Below, one piece after another: positions 8,649-17,324 of a stretch of 64,000 nucleotides of DNA. The position numbers and the translations under genes are program-made. Source of the DNA: Lachnospiraceae bacterium. GTDB taxonomy: Bacteria; Bacillota; Clostridia; Lachnospirales; Lachnospiraceae. The stretch lies in NCBI GenBank assembly GCA_026169045.1, contig JAPFDH010000090.1, forward strand, positions 22,436 to 86,435. The letters are read 5' to 3'. Each line of letters begins with the position of its first letter. Within the stretch, counting starts at the first letter, position 1. The notes under the pieces are model-generated. The model was not told the DNA's origin. It worked only from the letters and a program-made list of their open reading frames with translations, and searched no databases.

Positions 8649-10061
8649 TTATACTGGATAAGACTTATTTTCCTTATCTGCTGCTGTCGGATCTACCTTT
8701 GTCTGCTGAGCTTCTCTGTATTTGAAAAATTCTGTAGCAACCTGTGGGAACAGAGCATATGTCAGAACATCTTCATCCTGCTGCTTCCACTGTGCCATTT
8801 CCTTTTCAATCTTATCAAGTTCTGGCTCAAGAAGATCTGCCGGTCTGCAAGTAATCGGCTTTTCATCTCCAATAGCCTTCTTCTGAACTTCTTTATTGAA
8901 TGGCTTTACAGTCTGACCGTATTCACCCTTCAGCAAAGCACGGCTTTCCTTTGTGATCATCTTATAACGTTCACCCATGATAACGTTTAATACAGCCTGT
9001 GTACCTACGATCTGGGAAGATGGTGTAACCAATGGTGGTTCACCAAAATCTTTACGCACACGCGGAACTTCTTCCAGCACCTGATAGTACTTGTCTTCCT
9101 GCTTCTGCTCCTTCAACTGAGAAACCAAGTTGGAAAGCATACCGCCTGGTACCTGGTACAGAAGAGTCTTAATATTAACACCCATAACCTTTGGATTCAA
9201 CAGTCCGCTCTTTAATGCTTCTTCCTGCATTGGACGGAAGTAATCTGCGATCTCAGCCAGTAAATTCTGATCCAGACCGGTATCATATGGAGTGCCCTTG
9301 AATGCTTCCACCATAACCTCTGTAGCTGGCTGGCTGGTACCCATAGAAAATGGAGACATAGCTGTATCAATTACATCAGCACCAGCTTCCACACACTTTA
9401 AGTAAGTCATGGATGCTACACCGGATGTATAATGGGTATGAATCTGAATCGGGATCTTTACGCTTTCCTTTAAAGCAGTTACCAATTCGGTAGCCTTTAC
9501 CGGAACCAAAAGACCTGCCATATCCTTAATACAAATGGAATCAGCTCCCATATCTTCGATTTCTTTTGCAATATTCTTCCAGTAATCTAAAGTATAAGCA
9601 TCACCAAGTGTATAAGACAATGCAACCTGTGCATGTCCTTTTTCCTTATTTGCTGCCTTAACAGCAGTTTTCAGGTTACGAATATCATTCAGACAGTCAA
9701 AAATACGGATGATATCAATACCATTTGCGATAGACTTCTGTACAAAATATTCAACCACATCATCTGCATAATGACGATATCCTAAAATATTCTGACCTCT
9801 GAAAAGCATCTGTAATTTTGTATTCTTAAATCCGTCTCTTAACTTTCTCAGTCTTTCCCATGGATCTTCTTTTAAGAAACGAAGGGATGCATCGAATGTT
9901 GCACCACCCCAGCACTCTACGGAATGATAACCAACTTTATCCATTTTTTCCACGATTGGAAGCATCTGTTCGGTCGTCATTCTGGTAGCGATTAAGGACT
10001 GATGTGCATCACGTAACACTGTTTCGGTAATACCGACCGGTTTTTTAACGATTTCTGACAT
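8649..10061 (-). CDS. oadA: Oxaloacetate decarboxylase alpha / pyruvate carboxylase 5S-type carboxyltransferase, no biotin domain
   Basis: A 470-aa carboxyltransferase of the DRE-TIM/PYC family. ITETVLRDAHQSLIATRM (metal and oxaloacetate site), ECWGGATFDASLRFL, and the metal motif IQIHTHYTSG are present; the carboxyl-lysine region SICIKDMAGLL lies in the barrel. The protein ends after the conserved PycB/OadA C-terminal domain and lacks the fused biotinyl domain, which is encoded separately at 11416-11784. It transfers CO2 between oxaloacetate/pyruvate and biotin. Last gene of the operon; three hairpins separate it from oadB. Confidence 0.9.
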   Translation of the reverse strand: MSEIVKKPVGITETVLRDAHQSLIATRMTTEQMLPIVEKMDKVGYHSVECWGGATFDASLRFLKEDPWERLRKLRDGFKNTKLQMLFRGQNILGYRHYADDVVEYFVQKSIANGIDIIRIFDCLNDIRNLKTAVKAANKEKGHAQVALSYTLGDAYTLDYWKNIAKEIEDMGADSICIKDMAGLLVPVKATELVTALKESVKIPIQIHTHYTSGVASMTYLKCVEAGADVIDTAMSPFSMGTSQPATEVMVEAFKGTPYDTGLDQNLLAEIADYFRPMQEEALKSGLLNPKVMGVNIKTLLYQVPGGMLSNLVSQLKEQKQEDKYYQVLEEVPRVRKDFGEPPLVTPSSQIVGTQAVLNVIMGERYKMITKESRALLKGEYGQTVKPFNKEVQKKAIGDEKPITCRPADLLEPELDKIEKEMAQWKQQDEDVLTYALFPQVATEFFKYREAQQTKVDPTAADKENKSYPV

Positions 10062-10099
10062 TTCCTTACCTCCTGAAAATATACGTCAATTTTCCCGCA

Positions 10100-10189
10100 G
10101 GGATCTGAATATTAAAAATACCGCAGATCCCATCGGGCTCTATAGTCATGTCATTCGGGCAAAACCGCCCTGACAGGTCTGAGCCTGTC
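10100..10189 (-). other. Hairpin cluster in the oadB-oadA intergenic mRNA
   Basis: Three inverted repeats within 143 bp: GGGATCTG/CAGATCCC (10100-10107 with 10124-10131), GGGC/GCCC (10157-10170) and GACAGG/CCTGTC (10172-10189). None has a following U-run. They could protect mRNA ends or tune the dose of the last gene. Confidence 0.5.
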
Positions 10190-10204
10190 CCTCTTATTCT
10201 GAAA

Positions 10205-11356
10205 TCAAAATACTCCAAAAATTGCCATAAATGTACCTGCTGCTACGGCAGTACCGATAACACCGGCAACATTTGGTCCCATTGCATGCATCAACAGGAA
10301 GTTGGTCGGATCTGCTTCTGCTCCAACTTTCTGAGATACTCTGGCTGCCATAGGCACCGCGGATACACCAGCGGAACCAATCAACGGATTGATACGTCCA
10401 CCAGTTACCTTGTTCATCAATTTTGCCAGAAGAACACCGGCAGCAGTACCGAACGCAAATGCGATCAGACCCAATGCAACGATCTTCAGAGTATCCAGCT
10501 TTAAGAATGCTTCCGCACTTGTAGTAGCACCTACGGAAGTACCCAACATGATAACTACAATGTACATAAGGGCATTGGAAGCTGTTTCTGACAACTGCTT
10601 TACAACACCGGATTCACGGAACAAGTTACCTAACATCAGCATACCGATCAACGGAGCTGTTGTAGGAAGAATTAAAACAACCACAACGGTTACAACAACC
10701 GGGAACAAAATTCTTTCCAGTTTTGATACCGGACGAAGTTGTTCCATCTTAATTTTTCTTTCTTTTTCTGTTGTAAGCAACCTCATAATCGGCGGCTGAA
10801 TAATCGGTACCAGTGACATATAGGAATATGCTGCCACTGCGATTGGTCCCATATACTCTGTCTGTCCCAACTTACCACAAAGGAAGATTGATGTCGGGCC
10901 ATCTGCTCCACCGATGATAGAAATAGCAGCAGCAGCCTTTCCATTGAATCCCATCAGGATAGCAAAGAAATATGCTACATAAATACCAAACTGTGCTGCG
11001 GCACCCAGCAAGAAGCTCTTTGGGTTTGCAATCAATGGTCCAAAGTCCGTCATCGCACCGACACCCATAAAGATCAGGGACGGCATAATACTCCACTCAT
11101 CCAGCAGGTAGAAGTAATGCAACAATCCGCCCACGCCGTTTGAGGATTCTTCAGGAGAGATCATAATATCCGGGAACATATTGACCAACAACATACCAAA
11201 AGAAATCGGAACCAGAAGAAGCGGTTCGAATCCCTTTGCAATCGCCAAATACAAGAATATAAAAGCGACAAGGATCAAAACATAATTGCCCCAGGTCAGA
11301 TTGAAGAATGCGGTCTGGTGGATAAGATTGCTCATTGTATCAATAATATAATCCAT
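10205..11356 (-). CDS. oadB: Na+-translocating decarboxylase beta subunit
   Basis: A 383-aa polytopic membrane protein of the OadB/GcdB/MmdB family that couples decarboxylation of carboxybiotin to Na+ export. Landmarks are GVGAMTDFGPLIANP, the conserved pore segment SIIGGADGPTSIF (with the key Asp), and GGRINPLIGSAGVSAVPMAARVSQK near the C-terminus. About nine hydrophobic segments and re-entrant loops are predicted by eye. Length is slightly shorter than OadB of enterobacteria (~430) and matches clostridial members. Confidence 0.95.
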   Translation of the reverse strand: MDYIIDTMSNLIHQTAFFNLTWGNYVLILVAFIFLYLAIAKGFEPLLLVPISFGMLLVNMFPDIMISPEESSNGVGGLLHYFYLLDEWSIMPSLIFMGVGAMTDFGPLIANPKSFLLGAAAQFGIYVAYFFAILMGFNGKAAAAISIIGGADGPTSIFLCGKLGQTEYMGPIAVAAYSYMSLVPIIQPPIMRLLTTEKERKIKMEQLRPVSKLERILFPVVVTVVVVLILPTTAPLIGMLMLGNLFRESGVVKQLSETASNALMYIVVIMLGTSVGATTSAEAFLKLDTLKIVALGLIAFAFGTAAGVLLAKLMNKVTGGRINPLIGSAGVSAVPMAARVSQKVGAEADPTNFLLMHAMGPNVAGVIGTAVAAGTFMAIFGVF

Positions 11357-11415
11357 TCTTTCATTCCTCCAGTTTATTGGAAATTACATACAATTTTATG
11401 CAAATCCTATACTTA

Positions 11416-11784
11416 TTAATTTAATGTTACTAATACATCACCAGCTTCAACAGAGGAACCAACAGTTACATTCACACTTGCCACTGTACCATCCTGAGGA
11501 GCTACAATTTCATTTTCCATCTTCATCGCTTCAAGAACAACGACTACATCACCTTTCTTTACAGCTGCGCCTGCGTTTGCCTTTACAGCAAGAATCTTAC
11601 CTGGCATTGGAGCATTTACCTTTACAGCTCCCTGTGCGCCTGCCGGAGCTGCTGGCTTTGGTGCTGCCTTCGGTGCTGCTTTTGGCGCTGCCTTTGGTGC
11701 TGCAACAGGAGCTGCACCGCTTACTCCTTCTTCTACGGTTACTTCATATACATTGCCATTTACAGTAATTGTATAATTCTTCAT
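11416..11784 (-). CDS. Biotin carboxyl carrier protein (decarboxylase gamma/delta type)
   Basis: A 122-aa carrier: a short N-terminal beta segment (MKNYTITVNGNVYEV), an Ala/Pro/Lys-rich flexible linker of KAAP repeats (about residues 24-50), and a C-terminal biotinyl domain with the EAMKMENE motif, biotin-accepting Lys88. The linker allows the biotin to swing between carboxyltransferase and membrane pump. The ATG at 11784 follows AGGAGG with a 9-base spacer; a GTG/ATG 12 codons upstream lacks this. Confidence 0.95.
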   Translation of the reverse strand: MKNYTITVNGNVYEVTVEEGVSGAAPVAAPKAAPKAAPKAAPKPAAPAGAQGAVKVNAPMPGKILAVKANAGAAVKKGDVVVVLEAMKMENEIVAPQDGTVASVNVTVGSSVEAGDVLVTLN

Positions 11785-11804
11785 GATCGAAATCCTCCTA
11801 AAAT

Positions 11805-12572
11805 TTATGATCTTTTCCACTTACTTGTTTTTGCACGACGGATGGAACGTACCACCAAACCATCGGTTGATGTATTCTCAGAAGCTGCGATTGCTGCCGT
11901 AATAACAGCTACCAATTCCATATCATCGCTCAGATCTTCTTCCTCTTCTACAACAGGAACTGCCTCTGGTGCCGGAGCCGGAGCTGGCTGTGCGGCTTTC
12001 TTGCGGCTTTCTTCCCACTTATTAATGAATTTAAAGCAGCTTATGATCAGACTGATTAAAATCAGAATTACAAATACGGTTCCCATACCCATAAGTGTAT
12101 TCAGAGCCGCCTGTTCCAATTTTTCACCCATGCTGAATATCGGATCAAATTTTCCTCCGCTGATCGTGTACTGGCTACTTTCCTTCTTAAAATCAATGGC
12201 AACTTCTGCCTTACGGAGCTCAAATGTTGCATCCATCTGAACTTCATAAATATCATTTTCCATCACTACAGTCTGTGTACTGTCAATGGAAACCAGTGCC
12301 CCAAGGTCATCTTTATTGGCTGTCCATGCTTCAATAAAAGCAACCATACCTGCATTTGGGCTCTCACCGTCTTCTCCATATGTTGTCAGCATATTATCCA
12401 AGTCAGCATCACTCATACCAGTCAGTGAAGTCACCATATTTGGTGTCTCACCCTGAAGCAGTTCACTGACATCAGAAGGAGCCAGTTTCTCAGAACTGTC
12501 GCTGTCACTGCTGCAGCCTGCAAAGGAGAAGAGACAGGTAATCATACATAATACTAATAATAATTTTTTCAT
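11805..12572 (-). CDS. OadG-related lipoprotein with one membrane segment (Na+-pump gamma subunit)
   Basis: A 255-aa protein, much longer than classic OadG (~80 aa). It begins with a lipoprotein signal (lipobox FAGC, Cys20), then an extracytoplasmic region of about 125 residues. A membrane helix TVFVILILISLIISCFKF follows near residues 145-165, then a Pro/Ala linker with acidic patch (EEEEDLSDDMELVAVITAAIAA), the OadG-like cytoplasmic tail. The ELVAVITAAIAA segment also occurs in MmdD-type delta subunits and probably contacts the carboxyltransferase. Start 12572 follows GAGGTG. Confidence 0.75.
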   Translation of the reverse strand: MKKLLLVLCMITCLFSFAGCSSDSDSSEKLAPSDVSELLQGETPNMVTSLTGMSDADLDNMLTTYGEDGESPNAGMVAFIEAWTANKDDLGALVSIDSTQTVVMENDIYEVQMDATFELRKAEVAIDFKKESSQYTISGGKFDPIFSMGEKLEQAALNTLMGMGTVFVILILISLIISCFKFINKWEESRKKAAQPAPAPAPEAVPVVEEEEDLSDDMELVAVITAAIAASENTSTDGLVVRSIRRAKTSKWKRS

Positions 12573-12590
12573 ATTAAGTTTCACCTCGTC

Positions 12591-14021
12591 TTAGATTGTA
12601 CCATGTTTCTTACTTGGACGATCCTCTCTCTTTGTGAATAACATTTCAAATGCGGCAATTACTCTCTTTCTGGTATCTGCCGGTGCAATGATATCATCCA
12701 CATATCCTCTCTTAGCTGCTGCCATAGCACTGGACTGCAGCTGCTGATATTCAGCGGCCTTTGCGCTTACTTCATCCGGATTTTCACAAATGATCTTAGC
12801 TGCCAGATTCGCATCCATCATACCAATTGTAGCATCTGTCCATGCATAAACCACATCTGCACCGATTGCTTTGGAGTTCATGGTCACATATGCGCTTCCG
12901 TATGCATTTCCAACTACCACATTCACCTTCGGAACAGTTGCATTTGCAAATGCATAATTTAAAGATGCAACTGCTTTTGCCAGTTTCTTTTCCTGGCACT
13001 TTGTAGCTTCATATCCGTTTACATTTGTCAGTGTTAAAACAGGAATTTCAAATGCGTCACAGAAGTTTACGAAATCAGCTGCCTTCTGTGCACCTTCTGC
13101 TGACATTCTACCATCAAATTTTTCAACTTCCTTGCCTTCTTCATCAAACAATACGCTGCGGTTTGCTACAGCACCTACTGTTGTACCGTTTAAGCGGATA
13201 AATCCAGTCACAACATCTTTTGCATAGGAAGATTTTGTCTCAAATACATATCCATTATCGGAAATCATGCTGAGTGTAACCGCTGGATCTGCCATACCAT
13301 TTTCAATGGACTCACATACACGGTTCAAATCATCTTCACATTCTCCGTAAGACATATCATCTTCATTATTTGCCGGCAGAATTGTAATTAATTCTCTCAT
13401 CTTAGAAAGAATTTCTTCTTCACTGCCTACTACATCTACAGTACCTGCTTCCTTGCTCTGGAATTCTGCAGCTGCTGTATCGCACTTTGATGTATAATTA
13501 CCATCCAATGCATTAGGAGAGTTCACAAACAATTTTGCGTTCTTCTCTTCCATAAAAGTAAAATCAGACATAGCAGCTGAAACTGCCATACCGCCACCAC
13601 AGGAACCAAAAACAGCTGTCACCTGTGGAATCACACCGGATGCCATTGCCTGGCTCAAATAGATTTCACCAAATCCGTTTAACGCATCGGTTGCCTCTTC
13701 CAATCTCAAACCTGCACAGTCAATAAGACCAATCACAGGAGCTCCTGTCTTCATAGCCAAATCGTATAATTTTACGATTTTCTTGGCATGCATTTCGCCT
13801 ACGGCACCTCCCAATACGGACGCATCCTGACTGTATACATAGACCAGGTTGCCTTCCACAGTACCATAACCTGTAACAACGCCATCTGCTGGAGTCTGTT
13901 TTGCCTGCAGGTTGAAATCTGTATTTCTGGCAGTTACATATCCACCGATTTCAACAAAGCTGTTGTCATCAAGTAAAGCGGCAATTCTTTTACTTGCTGA
14001 TGTTTGTTCTGTTGTGCTCAT
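12591..14021 (-). CDS. Acyl-CoA carboxyltransferase subunit (12S/MmdA-like)
   Basis: A 476-aa protein with two crotonase-fold halves of the carboxyl transferase family. Typical sequences are PADGVVTGYGTVEG, YSQDASVLGGAVGEMHAKKI, GLIDCAGLRLEEA, and in the C half LTNVNGYEATKCQE and NAYGSAYVTMNSKAIGADVVYAW. Closest in type to methylmalonyl-CoA decarboxylase alpha, propionyl-CoA carboxylase beta or transcarboxylase 12S. The exact acyl-CoA cannot be assigned from sequence. First gene of the five-gene operon; SD GGAGG before the ATG. Confidence 0.85.
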   Translation of the reverse strand: MSTTEQTSASKRIAALLDDNSFVEIGGYVTARNTDFNLQAKQTPADGVVTGYGTVEGNLVYVYSQDASVLGGAVGEMHAKKIVKLYDLAMKTGAPVIGLIDCAGLRLEEATDALNGFGEIYLSQAMASGVIPQVTAVFGSCGGGMAVSAAMSDFTFMEEKNAKLFVNSPNALDGNYTSKCDTAAAEFQSKEAGTVDVVGSEEEILSKMRELITILPANNEDDMSYGECEDDLNRVCESIENGMADPAVTLSMISDNGYVFETKSSYAKDVVTGFIRLNGTTVGAVANRSVLFDEEGKEVEKFDGRMSAEGAQKAADFVNFCDAFEIPVLTLTNVNGYEATKCQEKKLAKAVASLNYAFANATVPKVNVVVGNAYGSAYVTMNSKAIGADVVYAWTDATIGMMDANLAAKIICENPDEVSAKAAEYQQLQSSAMAAAKRGYVDDIIAPADTRKRVIAAFEMLFTKREDRPSKKHGTI

Positions 14022-14213
14022 AATCCGACCTCCATCTTGTATTTATTCCCGCGAAGCAACAAGCCAAATGAACATGCCAGCATGTATCATCGGCAAATAC
14101 CGTGAAGGTTCAATCCCCCACAGTTTAAGCTGCTTCTGCTCTGCACATGACTGCCCCGTAGCTTGCTGCGGGGTACTTGACTGAAAATAACATCCAATTT
14201 TCTGCCAAGTATA
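14022..14213 (-). promoter_or_regulatory. Structured 5' leader of the carboxyltransferase/Na+-pump operon
   Basis: About 190 nt between promoter and first gene with no coding sequence. It holds a strong hairpin CCCCGCAGC-aa-GCTACGGGG (14154-14173) and a weaker ACATG/CATGT hairpin (about 14072-14086). No U-tract follows the strong hairpin, so it is not a simple terminator. I do not recognise a known riboswitch class. The remaining bases up to the dacF stop (14243-14327) are AT-rich with no clear dacF terminator. Confidence 0.5.
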
Positions 14214-14242
14214 ATTGTACCTTTATTCGCTAAAATAATCAA
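14214..14242 (-). promoter_or_regulatory. Sigma-A promoter of the carboxyltransferase/Na+-pump operon
   Basis: Minus-strand TTGATT (14237-14242) and TACAAT (14214-14219), 17-bp spacer. Confidence 0.7.
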
Positions 14243-14327
14243 CCTCAATTTCACTTTTTTATTAAGAATTTCTTAATAAATCTACAAAATATTCTCTAAT
14301 TTTCTCCCACCCGCAAATCACAAAAAC

Positions 14328-15617
14328 TTACGCTGTCCCACGGATTCCCAGTGCTCTCATCCAAACTTCCTTTAAAGCCCACCAAAAATCCACCTTTTCC
14401 ACTGCCTCTTTCGTAACCAAGGGAATCTGTTTTATGACCACTCCATCCAAAACATACTCCACACTTCCCACGCAGGTTCCCTTTTCCACCGGTGCATGGA
14501 TTGTTTTCAACGTATGGACATTAATCTCCACCTTTTCATCGTTAGCAAGAAGTAATGATAATTGCTTATCCTCAGAGGATTCTTTCATCTCTGTTTCTAC
14601 TATAACTTTTTCTTTCAAATCTCCGGACTCCGGTATCCCATCCAATACAAGAACCGGATCCGTGTCAATTTCCTGCCACACATTGCGAATCTCGTAGTTC
14701 TCCAGCCCATATTCCATTAACTTTTTCGTATCACTCCATTTATACGTTTTATTATTTGGCCATCCACAAGCCAAAAGTGCGACGATAAATGTTTTTCCGT
14801 CCCGTTTCAACGCTCCCACATAACAATATCCGGCGTTTCCCGTAAAACCTGTTTTTCCGCTGAGTGCTCCATCCATCATATCCAGAAAAGCATTATGGTT
14901 CTGACAGGAAAAACTTCTTTTCCCTGTGATATCTGAAAATGTATAGGTACGGGTTTGTGTGATTTTTAAAAAATCCTCTTTCTTTTCCGATTCCTCAATA
15001 CAGTATCGCATAATTCTGGCCAAATCGGCAGCTGTCGTATAATGTTCCTGCGCATCCAATCCGTTGGGGGTCACAAAATGTGTATTTTCACATCCGATTT
15101 CTTCTGCCTTCTTATTCATCATTTCAGCGAACTGCTCCACGCTTCCCCCAATTCCTTCCGCCAAAATCACGGCAGCATCGTTATGGGATTCCAGCATTAA
15201 AGAATATAACAAATCTCTTCCATAATATTCTTCCCCCGCCACTGCCCCCAGTTTTACTTTTGGCATCTGAGCGGCATAAGAAGATACCGGATACACATCA
15301 TCCTCTCCCCCCTGTTCCAAAACCAGAATACATGTCATAATTTTCGTTGTGCTCGCCATGGGAAGAATCTTATTTCCGTCTTTTTCCACTAAAATACGCC
15401 CGGATGCTGCATCCATCAATACTGCAGATCGGGCGTACAAATCCAATTCCTTTGTATTATTTTCTTCTTCACTGTTTGTCTGGGCATACATCTCTTCTGT
15501 CTCATTTTCTATGTATGCATCACCATTTACCGCACTTCCTGTCTGTGCCACACCAACAAAGATCATGAAAGCAGCCAGAATACCGGTCAGCTTCTTTTTG
15601 CATTTTACTTTTTTCAC
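14328..15617 (-). CDS. D-alanyl-D-alanine carboxypeptidase, S11 family (DacF-like)
   Basis: About 429 aa. Penicillin-binding motifs are clear: active-site STTK in LPMASTTKIMT, the SxN motif in ESHNDAA and KTG in LSGKTGFTGNAG. An N-terminal Lys-rich stretch plus ILAAFMIFVGVAQTGSA is a signal peptide, and a C-terminal PBP5-associated domain follows the catalytic domain. It trims the terminal D-Ala of peptidoglycan stem peptides outside the membrane. The reading frame stays open further upstream into a repeat copy, so the start is uncertain; GTG 15617 is chosen as the signal-peptide start, GTG 15626 is an alternative. Confidence 0.88.
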   Translation of the reverse strand: MKKVKCKKKLTGILAAFMIFVGVAQTGSAVNGDAYIENETEEMYAQTNSEEENNTKELDLYARSAVLMDAASGRILVEKDGNKILPMASTTKIMTCILVLEQGGEDDVYPVSSYAAQMPKVKLGAVAGEEYYGRDLLYSLMLESHNDAAVILAEGIGGSVEQFAEMMNKKAEEIGCENTHFVTPNGLDAQEHYTTAADLARIMRYCIEESEKKEDFLKITQTRTYTFSDITGKRSFSCQNHNAFLDMMDGALSGKTGFTGNAGYCYVGALKRDGKTFIVALLACGWPNNKTYKWSDTKKLMEYGLENYEIRNVWQEIDTDPVLVLDGIPESGDLKEKVIVETEMKESSEDKQLSLLLANDEKVEINVHTLKTIHAPVEKGTCVGSVEYVLDGVVIKQIPLVTKEAVEKVDFWWALKEVWMRALGIRGTA

Positions 15618-15688
15618 TTTACCCACAATTTCCTTATTTTCTTTTTTACAGGATATGTGGGCAGGCTGTGAATTATGCGCAAAAAAAT

Positions 15689-15782
15689 GTAACCGTTCAG
15701 CCCGCGCCATTCGTAAAACCGCACTGCGTGCTTATTGTGGCTATCGCCACCGTTTTACTCATTTACAGGCGCTCAGCTCATA
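15689..15782 (-). mobile_element. Truncated MITE-like element, copy 1
   Basis: A 94-bp partial copy, in reverse orientation, of the 165-bp element seen at 38157, 40331 and 54045. One terminal repeat is intact (GTAACCGTTCAGCCC, one change) but the copy stops at GCTCAGCTCATA, lacking the half with the AAAATTATGC hairpin. It lies between the dacF and HAD genes and contains the HAD stop codon. Confidence 0.8.
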
Positions 15783-16428
15783 TCAATTGTAAGATTTCTT
15801 CGGGATGATGAATAACATATTTGGGATGACATGCTTTCAGCTCGTTTTCCCCCCGGTATCCCCACAGAACAGCGGCACAATCCATACCGGCAGCCTTTCC
15901 TGTTTCCATATCCGTGGCACTGTCTCCGATATAGAGACATTCCTTTATTTTTACTCCCAATGCTTCCGCTGTCAGGATCGCCCCGGCGGGATCCGGTTTT
16001 CTCGGAACCGTTTCTTTCTGTCCGTTTATCAAATCAAAATACCCTTTTCCGAAAATTCCTTCCACATTATCCAATGCCCGTGCATGCGGCTTATTGGAAA
16101 GTACGGCGATCTGAATCTTTTTCTCTTTCAATCCTTCCAGCAGTTGGGGAATTCCCTCATAGGGCTTTACACGATACATACAACATTCCTTAAATACCCT
16201 CTGATATACGATAAGAGCCTCTTCGTAATGATGTAACGTCTTATCTCCTCCATGAATCAAAGCTCGCTCTACCAGTTTCTTATATCCCTCTCCCACAAAA
16301 CGCTTGCATAATTCCGTGTCAATGGGATCTATTCCAAATTGTTTCATGGTGTCATTGATGGATTTCGTCAAAGCCCATATGGAATTTACCAATGTTCCAT
16401 CCAAATCAAATATACAACACCGATACAT
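15778..16428 (-). CDS. HAD-family phosphatase (phosphoglycolate phosphatase/PGM-like)
   Basis: A 216-aa HAD hydrolase. Motif I CIFDLDGTLVNS (nucleophile and acid/base Asp), motif II VLSNKP, the Lys in PRKPDP and motif IV IGDSATDMETG are complete. The helical cap between motifs I and II fits the Gph/PGMB subclass, so the likely substrate is a small phosphorylated metabolite. The stop codon (15778-15780) falls within a truncated MITE-like sequence, so the last residues may differ from the ancestral protein. It is 14 bases downstream of the nitroreductase. Confidence 0.85.
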   Translation of the reverse strand: MYRCCIFDLDGTLVNSIWALTKSINDTMKQFGIDPIDTELCKRFVGEGYKKLVERALIHGGDKTLHHYEEALIVYQRVFKECCMYRVKPYEGIPQLLEGLKEKKIQIAVLSNKPHARALDNVEGIFGKGYFDLINGQKETVPRKPDPAGAILTAEALGVKIKECLYIGDSATDMETGKAAGMDCAAVLWGYRGENELKACHPKYVIHHPEEILQLI

Positions 16429-16442
16429 CGTCTTGTTCCTTC

Positions 16443-17210
16443 CTATTCTATAACTATCGTGGCAGCATACTCATAATTTCTCATATTCTTTTCAGAAATA
16501 CTCTCCATCCGCTGCACCTCACATTGCAGCCACAGTTCTTCTGCCGCCAATACAAAATGAGATAATACCACTCCGATATCAAAATCTTTTGTTTTTCCAA
16601 TCGCAGGCATCCACTTCCACTGCTTCCGTTCAAACACATGGATTCGGTTATGATAAACCACAAACCTCCATGGCTGTGCATTAAACGCAGAGGGGGCCAG
16701 ACGTGCTGTCCGAAGCAGGGTTTTCATATCCTCCCCTATCTCTTCCTTGGCTACCATCATGTCCTGCAGACGCATTCTTCTGACTTCTTTTACATCCCGC
16801 TCAATACATTCTCTTCCCATTCCGAATGCAACCACCATAACCGGTTTTAAACCTTTGGCTTCATCCGGTTGGCAGGTAGTGTGAACTCCTCCCTGAAAGC
16901 AGGATCCAATTCCTTTGGTCACCAGATACAACACCAATTGTTCCAATATAAATCCTGCATTGCGAACAGCTTTTCGACTTTCTTCTGTGTAAAAGACCAT
17001 ATAGTAAGGAGCCTCTACCTTCCATGGACCTTTCAACGTCTTTTTCTGAGCCTTTCCGTCCAATAATTCAATGTGCCATCGTATCTCATCATAAAGAGGG
17101 GAGACAGCCTGAATATATCGCCGAATATGCTTCATCGTCAGTTCATCAATCGGTTTCATCTGAAACTTACGCACTGATTGTCTTACATAAATGGCCTCAT
17201 ACAAATTCAT
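16443..17210 (-). CDS. Nitroreductase-family flavoprotein
   Basis: A 255-aa protein of the nitroreductase fold. Family motifs are YVRQSVRKFQMKPI near the N-terminus (FMN phosphate contact) and ARLAPSAFNAQPWRFVVY around 165-185. The middle GSCFQGG matches the G-xG flavin loop. Such proteins reduce nitro compounds, quinones or enones with NAD(P)H; the substrate is unknown. SD GGGGAGG precedes the ATG, and an extended -10 promoter lies upstream. Confidence 0.85.
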   Translation of the reverse strand: MNLYEAIYVRQSVRKFQMKPIDELTMKHIRRYIQAVSPLYDEIRWHIELLDGKAQKKTLKGPWKVEAPYYMVFYTEESRKAVRNAGFILEQLVLYLVTKGIGSCFQGGVHTTCQPDEAKGLKPVMVVAFGMGRECIERDVKEVRRMRLQDMMVAKEEIGEDMKTLLRTARLAPSAFNAQPWRFVVYHNRIHVFERKQWKWMPAIGKTKDFDIGVVLSHFVLAAEELWLQCEVQRMESISEKNMRNYEYAATIVIE

Positions 17211-17258
17211 GGCTGCCTCCCCTGATTTTTATTTACAGACTTCTAAACTCTGTAAATT

Positions 17259-17267
17259 AGTATAGCA
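17259..17267 (-). promoter_or_regulatory. Extended -10 promoter for the nitroreductase-HAD unit
   Basis: Minus-strand TGCTATACT, an extended -10 with no good -35 (a T-run lies upstream), about 50 bases before the start codon. Confidence 0.5.
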
Positions 17268-17324
17268 TAAAAACCAGTAAAAAAACTCATAAAAAAATTT
17301 CATTTTTCTTACGTTTTTTGTACT

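Noticed and set aside
15618..15710. N-terminal extension of the DacF-like protein (MARAERLHFF...)
   Set aside because: The first residues come from the truncated MITE; the signal peptide begins later, near GTG 15617.
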